Shown here: positions 19,626-30,345 of the stretch, piece by piece
Numbering within the stretch: position 1 is the first letter of the stretch
Layout: each line of letters starts with the position of its first letter
Source: Aristaeella hokkaidonensis
GTDB taxonomy: Bacteria > Bacillota > Clostridia > Christensenellales > Aristaeellaceae
Length of the DNA: 64,000 nucleotides
Assembly (NCBI RefSeq): GCF_018128945.1
Contig: NZ_CP068393.1
Span: 1,674,001 to 1,738,000, forward strand
Reading direction: 5' to 3'
Made by a program: the position numbers and the translations under genes
The notes under the pieces: model-generated
The model's database searches: none
Told to the model about the DNA's origin: nothing
The model's input: the letters and a program-made list of their open reading frames with translations, nothing else

Positions 19626-22600
19626 GTCACCGTAAGTGCCGTTGATCTCGTATCCTTCAGGGTTACGGTGAATGTGAACTTAATGCTCTTGTCAGCTTCG
19701 ATAATGCTCTGTACCGTCTTGCTGACCTGCAGCCCGCCCTCGTCCTTCGCGTTGGAGAAACTCGCGGTGATTGTACCTGTCGCGATCGTTCCGGTTTCTC
19801 CTGTCTTGGTGGTGATGAACTTACCGTCCCTCTCCTCTTCGACAGTGTAGCTGATTCCGGTCGGCAGGCCTTTCGCCTTCTTGGTCTCATTGTGCTTCAG
19901 GGTGAAGGTCGCCACGCCGTTTTCGAACGTCATATCGCCGTATGTACCGTTGATCGTCGTGTCGCTCAGCGTTACGGTGAAGCTGAAGTCCTTGTTCTTG
20001 TCGTTCGGCGTGGAACTCGTCACGCTCTTGGTAACATCCAGGTCGCCGGTGTCACGGGTGTTGGTAAACTCTGCCTTCGACTTCGTCGTGCTGATCGTAC
20101 CCTTGTCTCCGGTCTTGCCCGTCACCTGGAATCCGTCTGCGGAAGCTTCGGTAACTGTGTATCCGACGCCGGTCGGCAGGCCTTCAATCAGCTTGCTCTC
20201 GCCGCCCTTCAGTTCGACCGTCGCCTTGCCGCCGATAAACTGCACGCCGCTGTATGTCTTTGTAATAGAAGTGTCATCCAGCTGAATCGTGAAGGTGAAC
20301 ACCTGATCCTTATCCGCTGCTGCGTCGCTGATCAGTTTCTTGATCAGCTCCAGCTTGCCCGTCTCACGGGTGTTCGTGAAGGTCGCTTCAGACTTCGTCG
20401 TGCTGATGGATCCGGTGTCTCCGGTCTTGCCCGTCAGCTTGAAGCCTTCCGCATCCGCTTCGGTGATCGTATAGGAAATCTCGGTCGGCAGGCCTGTCGC
20501 TGTAGCCTTCGCGCCGCCCTTCAGCGTTACCGTCGCCACGCCGTCAGCAAACGTCATGTCGCCGAAGGTGCCGCTGATGCCGGTGTCGCCCAGTGTCACT
20601 GTGAAGGTGAACACCTGGTTCTTGTCCGCTGCCGCGTCGCTGACAAGTTTCTTGCTCAGCTCCAGGTCTCCGGTGTCACGGGTGTTCGTGAAGACCGCTT
20701 CAGATGTCGTCTTGCTGATCGTGCCTTCTTCACCGGTCTTGCCCGTCAGCTTGAAGCCTTCCGCGTCAGCTTCGGTGATCTCATAGGTGATCTCGGTCGG
20801 CAGGCCCTTAGCGGTGGCTTTTGCACCGCCCTTCAGTTCAACCGTCGCCACGCCGTTTTCGAACGTCATGTCGCCGTACTTACCGTTGATGCCGGTATCG
20901 CCCAGTGTCACGGTGAAGGTGAATACCTGGTCCTTGTCCGCAGTCCGTTTGCTGATCAGTTCCTTGCTCAGCTCCAGATCGCCGGTGTCACGGGTATTCG
21001 TGAAGGTCGCTTCAGATGTCGTCTTGCTGATCGTGCCTTCTTCACCGGTCTTGCCCGTCAGCTTGAAGCCTTCCGCATCTGCTTCAGTGATCGTATAGGA
21101 AATCTCGGTCGGCAGGCCCTTAGCGGTGGCCTTCGCGCCGCCCTTCAGTTCAACCGTCGCCACGCCGTTTTCGAACGTCATGTCGCCGTACTTACCGTTG
21201 ATGCCGGTATCGCCCAGTGTCACGGTGAAGGTGAATACCTGTTCCTTGTCCGCGGTCCGTTTGCTGACCAGTTCCTTGCTCAGCTCCAGATCGCCGGTGT
21301 CACGGGTATTCGTGAAGGTTGCTTCAGACTTCGTTGTGCTGATGGAACCGGTGTCTCCGGTCTTGCCCGTCAGCTTGAAGCCTTCCGCGTCAGCTTCGGT
21401 GATCGTATAGGAAATCTCAGTCGGCAGGCCTGTTGCGGTGGCCTTCTCGCCGCCCTTCAGTTCAACCGTCGCCACGCCGTTTTCGAACGTCATGTCGCCG
21501 TACTTACCGTTAATGCCGGTATCACCCAGTTTCACCGTGAAGGTGAACATCTGGTTCTTGTCCGCGGTCCGGTTGCTGACCAGTTTCTTGCTCAGCTCCA
21601 GGTCACCGGTGTCACGGGTGTTCGTGAAGGTCGCTTCAGACTTCGTCGTGCTGATGGATCCGGTGTTTCCGGTCACACCCGTCTGCTTGAAGCCTGTGGC
21701 GGAAGCTTCAGTGATCGTATAGCTGATAGCGGTCGGCAGGCCCTTAGCAGTGGCCTTCTCGCCGCCCTTCAGTTCAACCGTCGCTACACCGTCAACAAAC
21801 GTCATGCCGCCGAATTCGCCGTTGATGCTTTCATCACCCAGCGTCACGGTGAAGGTGAATACCTGGTCTGCATCCGCCGCCCGGTCGCTGATCAGTTTCT
21901 TGCTCAGCTCCAGGTCTCCCGTCTTACGGGTGTTCGTGAAGGCTGCCACGCCAGTCACATCACCGATGGTGCCGGTGGCCCCGTTCCAGCTTGTTGTAAA
22001 CAGATTGTTGTCAGTTTCTGTTACGGTGTATTCAAGTCCCTTCTCCAGGCCTGTTGCGCTCTTGGTCTCTCCGCTCGCCAGTTCGAAGGTCGCCACACCG
22101 TTTACGAACTTCATACCACCGTAGGTTCCGTTGATCGTCGTATCATTCAGCGTTACGGTGAATGTGAACTTAATGTTCTTGTCAGCTTCGATAATGCTCT
22201 GTACTGTTTTGCTGACCTGCAGCCCACCTTCGTCCTTCGCGTTGGAGAAACTTGCGGTAGTAGTGCCCGTTGCGATCGTTCCGGTTTCTCCTGTCTTGGT
22301 GGTGATGAACTTCCCGTCCCTCGCCTCTTCGACTTTATAGGTGATTCCTGTGGGCAGACCTTCTGCCTTCTTGGTCTCGCCGTGCTTCAGGGTGAAGTTC
22401 GCCACACCGTTTTCGAACGTCATGCCGCCGTAAGTACCGTTGATCGTTGTATCGCTCAGCGTCACGGTGAAACTGAAGTCCTTCTTCAGGTCATTCGGCG
22501 TAGAACTCGTCACGCTCTTGGTAACTTCCAGATTACCTTTGTCACGGGTATTCTCGAAGATTACGTCAGACTTCGTCGTGCTGATCGTGCTCTTGTCACC

Positions 22601-25600
22601 GGTCTTGCCCGTCACCTGGAATCCGGATACGGATGCTTCAGTAACTGTGTATCCGACGTCGGTCGGCAGGCCCTTAATCAGCTTGCTCTCGCCGCCCTTC
22701 AGTTCGACCGTCGCCCTACCGCCGGTAAACTGCACGCCGCTGTATGTCTTATTAATGGAAATGTCATTCAGCTGGATTGTGAATGTGAACACCTGGTTCT
22801 TATCCGCGGCCGCGTCACTGAACAGTTTCTTGCTCAGCTCCAGGTCGCCTGTCTCACGGGTATTCGTGAAGACCGCTTCAGACTTCGTCGTGCTGATGGA
22901 ACCGGTGTTTCCGGTCGCACCTGTCTGCTGGAAACCCGTAGCAGAAGCTTCGGTGATCGTATAGGCGATCTCGGTCGGCAAGCCCGTCGCTTCAGCCTTC
23001 TCGCCGCCCTTCAGCTCTACCTTCGCCACGCCGTTCTTGAACGTCATGTCGCCGAAGGTGCCGCTGATGCCGGTATCGCCCAGTGTTACCGTGAAGGTAA
23101 ACACCTGGTTCTTGTCTGCTGCACGGTCGCTGACCAGTACCTTGCTCAGCTCCAGATCGCCGGTGTCGCGGGTGTTCGTAAAGACCGCTTCAGATGTCGT
23201 TTTGCTGATTGTGCCTTCGTCGCCGGTTTTACCGGTCAGTTCAAAGCCTTCCGCGTCTGCTTCTGTGATCGTGTAGCTGATGTCGGTCGGCAGGCCCTTA
23301 GCGGTCGCCTTCTCGCCGCCCTTCAGTTCAACCGTCGCTACGCCGTTTTTGAACGACATATTGCCGTATGTGCCGCTGATGCTTTCATCGCCCAGCGTCA
23401 CGGTGAAGGTGAATACCTGTTCCTTGTCCGCGGTCCGTTTGCTGATCAGTTTCTTGCTCAGTTCCAGATCGCCGGTGTCACGTGTATTCGTGAAGGTCGC
23501 TGTGGACTTCGTTGTCTTGATGGAACCGGCGTCTCCGGTCTTGCCCGTCAGCTTGAAGCCCGTAGCGGAAGCTTCGGTGATCGTATAGGTAATATCAGTC
23601 GGCAGGCCTTCCGCTGTCTTGCTTACGCCGCCCTTCAGTTTTACGGTCGCCACGCCGTTCGTAAACGTCATATCACCATAGGTGCCACTGATCGTCTTGT
23701 CGCCCAGCGTCACTGTGAAGGTAAATACCTGGTCTGCATCCGCTGCCCGGTCGCTGATCAGAACCTTTCTCAGTTCCAGTTCGCCCTTCTCACGACTGTT
23801 CGTGAAGCTCGCTTCAGACTTCGTTGTGCTGATGGAACCGGTATCTCCGGCCTTACCCGTCACCTGGAATCCGGTAGCGGAAGCTTCAGTGATGGCGTAG
23901 GTAATGTCGGTCGGCAGGCCTGTTGCGCTGGCCTTCTCGCCGCCCTTCAGTTCAACCGTCGCCACACCGTTTTCGAACGTCATGTTGCCGTAGGTGCCGT
24001 TGATGCCGGTATCGCCCAGTGTCACGGTGAAGGTGAACACCTGGTTCGCATCCGCTGCCCGGTCACTGATCAGTTCCTTGCTCAGCTCCAGATCCCCCGT
24101 CTCACGGGTGTTCGTGAAGACCGCTTCAGCCTTCGTTGTGCTGATGGAACCGGTGTCTCCGGTCACACCCGTCTGCTGGAAGCCCGTAGCAGAAGCTTCG
24201 GTAATCGTATAGCTGATCTCGGTCGGCAGGCCGTTAGCGATGGCCTTCTCGCCGCCCTTCAGTGCAACCGTCGCCACGCCGTCAGCAAACGTCATGTCGC
24301 CGTAGGTGCCGTTGATGCTGTCGTCGCCCAGCGTTACCGTGAAGGTGAACTCCTGGTCCGCATCCGCAGTCCGGTTGCTGATCAGTTTCTTGCTCAGTTC
24401 CAGATCGCCGGTGTCGCGGGTGTTCGTGAAGGTCGCCGTGGACTTCGTCGTGCTGATGGAACCGGTGTCACCTGTCTTGTTCGTCAGCTTGAAGCCCGTA
24501 GCGGAAGCTTCAGTGATCGTATAGGTGATATCGGTCGGCAGGCCTGTCGCTTCAGCCTTCTTGCCGCCCTTGAGTTTCACTGTCGCCACGCCATTCGTGA
24601 ACGTCATGTCGCCGTAAGTGCCGTTGATGCCGGTATCTCCCAGCGTCACTGTGAAGGTGAACACCTGGTCCGCATCCGCTGCCCGGTCGCTGATCAGAAC
24701 CTTGCTCAGCTCCAGGTCGCCCGTGTCGCGGGTGTTCGTGAATTTCGCCGTGGTCTTCCCTGTCTTGATGGAACCGGTGTCTCCGGTCACACCCGTCTGC
24801 CGGAAGCCCGTAGCGGAAGCTTCGGTAATCGTGTAGCTGATAGCAGTCGGCAGGCCTTTCGCTGTCTTGCTTGCGCCGCCCTTCAGCTCAACCGTCGCCA
24901 CACCGTTCACGAACGTCATGTCACCGAATTCGCCGTTAATGGTGTCATTGCCCAGCGTCACCGTGAAGGTGAATACCTGGTCTGCATCCGCTGCACGGTC
25001 GCTGATCAGTTTCTTACTCAACTCCAGGTCGCCCGTCTTACGGGTGTTCGTGAAAGCGGCAATGCTTGTCTGAGCACCGATGGTGCCGGTCTTTGCGTTC
25101 CAGCTAGTTGTAAACAGATCGTTATCCGTTTCTGTTACGGTGTATTCAAGTCCCTTCTCCAGACCTGTCGCGCTCTTGCTCTCTCCGCTCGCCAGTTCAA
25201 AGGTCGCTACGCCGTTTTCAAACGTCATGTCACCGTAAGTGCCGTTGATAGTCGTATCCTTCAGCGTTACGGTGAACGCGAACTTGATGCTCTTGTCAGC
25301 TTCGATAATGCTCTGTACCGTCTTGCTGACCTGCAGCCCGCCCTCGTCCTTCGCGTTGGAGAAACTCGCGGTGATTGTACCTGTCGCGATCTTGCCGGTT
25401 TCTCCTGTCTTGGTGGTGATGAACTTACCGTCCCTCTCCTCTTCGACAGTGTAGCTGATCCCGGTCGGCAGGCCTTTTGCTTTCTTGGTTTCGCCGTGCT
25501 TCAGGGTGAAGTTCGCCACGCCGTTCGCAAACGTCATATCACCGTATGTACCGTTGATCGTTGTATCGCTCAGCGTTACGGTGAAGCTGAAGTCCTTGTT

Positions 25601-28600
25601 CAGGTCGTTCGGCGTGGAGCTCGTCACGCTCTTGGTGACGTCCAGGTCACCGGTGTCACGGGTATTGGTAAACTCTGCCTTCGACTTCGTCGTGCTGATC
25701 GTACCGGTGTCGCCGGTCTTGCCTGTCACCTGGAATCCGTCAGCGGAAGCTTCGGTAACTGTATATCCGACGCCGGTCGGCAGGCCCTTAATCAGCTTGC
25801 TCTCGCCGCCCTTCAGTTTGACCGTCGCTTTGCCGTCGGTAAACTGCACGTCGCTGTATGTCTTATTAATGGAAATGTCATCCAGCTGAATCGTGAAGGT
25901 GAATACCTGGTCCTTGTCTGCTGCCGCGTCGCTGATCAGTTTCTTGCTCAGCTCCAGGTCGCCCGTCTCACGGGTGTTTGTGAAGGTTGCTTCAGCCTTC
26001 GTAGTGCTGATGGAACCGGTGTCTCCCGTCTTGCCAGTCACCTGGAATCCGTCAGCGGAAGCTTCGGTAATCTCATAGGTGATGTCGGTCGGCAGGCCCG
26101 TCGCTTCAGCCTTTTCGCCGCCCTTCAGCATAACCGTCGCAACACCGTCAACAAACGTCATGTCCCCGTAGGTGTCGTTGATGCCGGTGTCGAACAGCTT
26201 CACCGTGAAGGTGAACACCTGGTTCTTGTCCGCAGCCCGGTCGCTGATCAGAGCTTTGCTCAGCACCAGGTTGCCCTTCTCACGGGTATTCTCGAAATTC
26301 GCTTCAGACTTTGTTGTGCTGATTGTGCCGCTGTCTCCGGTCACACCCGTCAGCTGGAAGCCCGTAGCGGAAGCTTCGGTAACCGTATAGGTGATATCGG
26401 TCGGCAGGCCCTTAATCACCTTGCTCTGGCCGCCCTTCAGTTTAACCGTTGCTTTGCCGTTGGTAAACTGCACACCATTGTATTCTTTTGTAATGGATGT
26501 GTCACTCAGTTCGATTGTGAATGTGAATACTTTATCCGTATCTGCAGTCCTGTCGCTGATCAGTTCCTTGCTCAGCTCCAGGTCACCGGTATCGCGGGTG
26601 TTCGTGAAGGTCGCAGTGGACTTCGTCGTCTTGATGGAACCGGTTTTCCCGGTCACACCCGTCTGCTTGAATCCGGTAGCGGAAGCTTCGGTGATCGTAT
26701 AGGTGATTTCGGTCGGCAGGCCTGTTGCGGTGGCCGTCTCGCCGCCCTTCAGTTCAACCGTCGCTACACCCTTCGTAAATGTCATGCCGCCGTAGGTGCC
26801 GTTGATGCCGGTATCGTTCAGCTTGACCGTGAAGGTAAACACCTGGTCCTTGTCAGCTGCCCGGTCGCTGACCAGTTCCTTGCTCAGCTCCAGGTCGCCC
26901 GTGTCACGGGTGTTCGTGAAGGTCGCTTCAGATTTCGTCGTGCTGATGGAGCCTGTGTCGCCGGTCTTACCAGTCACCTGGAATCCGGTAGCGGAAGCTT
27001 CGGTAATCGTATAGGTGATGTCAGTCGGCAGGCCCGTTGCGGTGGCCTTCTCGCCGCCCTTCAGCTCAACCTTCGCCACGCCCTTCTTGAACGTCATGCC
27101 GCCGTAAGTGCCGCTGATGCCCGTATCGCCCAGCGTCACTGTGAAAGTAAACACCTTGCTCTTATCCGCAGTCCTGTCGCTGACCAGCACTTTGCTCAGC
27201 TCCAGGTCGCCGGTATCACGGGTGTTCGTGAAGGTCGCGACAGACTTTGTCGTGCTGATCGTGCCGGTATCGCCGGTCTTGCCAGTCACCTGGAATCCGG
27301 TAGCAGAAGCTTCGGTAATCGTATAGGTGATGTCGGTCGGCAGGCTTGTCGCTGTGGCCTTTGCGCCGCCCTTCAGTTCAACCGTCGCCACGCCGTTCGT
27401 AAACGTCATGCCGCCGTAGGTACCGTTGATGCTGTTGTCGCCCAAAGTTACCGTGAAGGTGAATACCTGATCCTTGTCCGCGGTCCGTTTGCTGATCAGT
27501 TCCTTGCTCAGCTCCAGGTCGCCCGTCTTACGGGTATTTGTGAAGGTCGCGATGGACTTCGTCGTGCTGATTGTGCCGTTCTTTCCGGTCTCACTCGTCA
27601 GCTTGAAGCCCGTAGCGGAAGCTTCGGTAATCGTATAGGTGATGTCAGTCGGCAGGCCTATCGCTTCAGCCTTCTCGCCGCCCTTCAGTTCGACCGTCGC
27701 CACGCCGTTCGTGAACGTCATGTCGCCGTAGGTGCCGTTGATGCTTTCATCGCCCAGTGTCACTGTGAAGGCGAAATGAATATCCTTGTCAGCTGCCCGG
27801 TCGCTGATCAGAACCTTGCTCAGCTCCAGGTCACCCGTGTCACGGGTGTTCGTGAAAGTCGCGATGGACTTCGTTGTGCTGATCGTGCCTTCTTCACCGG
27901 TCTTGCTGGTCAGTTCAAAACCGTCCGCAGATGCTTCGGTAATCGTGTAGCTGATAGCTGTCGGCAGTCCTTCCGCCGTCTTGGTCTCGCCGCCCTTAAG
28001 CTGAACCGTCGCCACGCCGTCCTTGAACGTCATTCCGCCGAATTCGCCGTTGATGCTGCTATCTCCCAGTGTCACCGTGAAGGTGAACTCCTGGTCTGCA
28101 TCCGCTGCCCGGTCGCTGACCAGGATCTTGTTCAGCTCCAGGTCGCCCGTCTTACGGGTGTTTGTGAAGGCTGCCACGCTTGTCTCGTCACCGATGGTGC
28201 CGGTCTTTGCGTTCCAGCTTGTTGTAAACAGATCGTTGTCAGTTTCTGTTACGGTGTATTCGAGTCCCTTCTCCAGGCCTGTCGCGGTCTTGATCTGTCC
28301 GCTCACCAGTTCGAAGGTTGCCACGCCGTTTGTGAACGTCATGTCACCGTATGTGCCGTTGATCGTCTTGTCATTCAGCGTTACGGTGAACGCGAACTTG
28401 ATGTTCTTGTCAGCCTCAATAATACTCTTTACTGTCTTGCTGACCTGCAGTCCGCCTTCATCCTTCGCGTTGGAGAAACTCGCGGTCATTGTGCCCGTCG
28501 CGATTTTTCCGGTTTCTCCCGTCTTGGTGGTGATGAACTTCCCGTCTGCCGCCTCTTCGACTTTATAGGTGATTCCGGTCGGCAGTCCCTTCGCCGTCTT

Positions 28601-30345
28601 GGTCTCGTTGTGCTTCAGGGTGAAGTTCGCCACACCGTTCGTGAACGTCATATCACCGTATGTACCGTTGATCGTTGTATCGCTCAGCGTTACGGTGAAG
28701 CTGAAGTCCTTGTTCTTGTCGTTCGGCGTGGAGCTCGTCACGCTCTTGGTGACGTCCAGATTGCCGGTGTCACGGGTGTTCGTAAAGGTCGCGGTGGACT
28801 TCGTCGTGCTGATCGTGCCGGTGTCGCCGGTCTTGCCCGTCACCTGGAATCCGGCTACGGACGCTTCGGTCACTGTATATCCGACGCCGGTCGGCAGGCC
28901 CGTAATCAGCTTGCTCTCGCCGCCCTTCAGTTTAACCGTTGCCTTACCGTCGGTAAACTGTACGCCGCTGTATTTCTTTGTAATAGAAATGTCATCCAGC
29001 TGGATCGTGAAGGTGAATACCTGGTTCTTGTCCGCGGCCGCGTCGCTGACCAGTACTTTGCTCAGTTCCAGGTCACCTGTCTCACGGGTATTCGTGAAGG
29101 TCGCAGTGGCCTTTGTCGTGCTGATGGAACCTTTGTTCCCGGTATCGCCTGTCTGCTGGAAGCCCGTAGCGGAAGCTTCGGTAATCGCATAGAGGATGTC
29201 GGTCGGCAAGCCCGTCGCCGTTGCACTTTCGCCGCCCTTCAGCGTAACCGTCGCTACGCCGTTATCGAAATCCATGTCGCCGAAGATGCCGTTGATGCCG
29301 GTGTCGAACAGCTTCACCGTGAAGGTAAACACCTGTTCCTTATCAGCAGCCCTGTCGCTGATCAGTACTTTGCTCAGCTCCAGGTCGCCGGTTTCGCGGG
29401 TGTTCGTGAAGATCACATTGGACTTCGTCGTACTGATCGTGCCTTCATCGCCAGTCCTGCCCGTCACCTGGAATCCGGGAACGGACGCCTCGGTAACTGT
29501 AAAACCGACTTCGGTCGGTAGGCCCTCGATCAGCTTGTTCTCGCCGCCCTTCAGTTCTACCGTCGCCACGCCGTCGGTAAACTGCACGCCGCTGTATTCT
29601 TTTGTGATGGATGTGTCGCTGAGTTCGATTGTGAATGTGAACACCTGGTTCGCATCCGCAGTCCGGTAGCTCATCAACACCTTGCTCAGTTCCAGGTCAC
29701 CGGTGTCACGGGTATTCGTGAAGGTGGCCGTGGACTGCGTCGTGCTGATTGTACCGGTGTCTCCGGTCTTCCGGGTCAGTTCAAAGCCTTCTGCAGACGC
29801 TTCTGTGATCGTATAGGAAATATCGGTCGGCAGGCCCTTCGCGGTGGCCGTCTCGCCGCCCTTCAGTTCAACCGTCGCCACACCGTCAACGAACGTCATA
29901 CCGTCGTAGGTACCGTTGATATCGGTGTCGCCCAGTGTCACCGTGAAGGTGAACACCTGGTCCGCATCTGCCGCCCGGTCGCTGACCAGGATCTTGTTCA
30001 GCTCCAGGTCGCCGGTTTCGCGGACGTTCGTGAAACTCGCTTCAGACTTCGTCGTGCTGATCGTACCCGTATTACCGGTTATACCCGTCTGCTGGAAGCC
30101 TGTAGCGGAAGCTTCCGTGATTATATAGCCGGTACCTGTCGGCAGGCCGGTCGCGGTGGCCTTCTGGCCGCCCTTCAGCTGCACTGTCGCTACACCGTTC
30201 CTGAACGTCATGCCGCCATAGGTACCGTTGATACCGGTATCACTCAGCGTCACCGTGAAGGTGAACATCTGGTCCGCATCCGCTGCCCGGTCGCTGATCA
30301 GGTTCTTGCTCAGCTCCAGGTCGCCTTTTTCCTGGATGTTGTTGA
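6358..30345 (-). repeat. Array of about 77 tandem ~312-bp (104-residue) FctA/Cna-B-like modules
   Basis: The period of 312 bp is plain from recurring motifs (GDLELSK at the start, ATVELKGG in the middle, FTNTRDT at the end). The count is the span divided by the period. Two diverged module types recur as a pair: one with SFTVTLSD...LKHNETKKA and no DLELSK, the next with LQVSKTV or LQVTKTV. Copies differ in stretches such as DRAADADQ, KRTADKDQ and DAAADKNQ. Predicted isopeptide residues (Lys in LSK, Glu in TITEA, Asn in FTNT) are kept in nearly all copies. Confidence 0.93.
8671..21125 (-). repeat. Higher-order repeat: four ~3,114-bp units of ten modules
   Basis: Identical landmarks recur at exactly 3,114 bp: 8,671, 11,785, 14,899 and 18,013, and likewise 9,673, 12,787, 15,901 and 19,015. 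The fourth unit is 3,113 bp because it holds the one-base deletion near 19,647. Units 1 and 2 share one diverged pair (VKKTVTSTTSTDLSRDYKF); units 3 and 4 share another (VTKSVTSSTPNDKNKDFSF). Copies differ by rare point changes, for example C for G at ~15,703 turning FTNTRD into FTNSRD. Outside this block the same pair recurs at ~28.7, 25.6, 22.5 and 6.9 kb with spacing of 8-12 modules and more divergence. Confidence 0.9.

Noticed and set aside
3490..19660. Programmed ribosomal frameshifting at the three frame breaks
   Set aside because: No slippery heptamer or downstream stimulator at the breaks, and in-frame sister repeats simply have one more base.
2115..30345. Regular repeats considered as a CRISPR array
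   Set aside because: Period of 312 or 363 bp, coding, with no short repeat-spacer structure and no cas genes.
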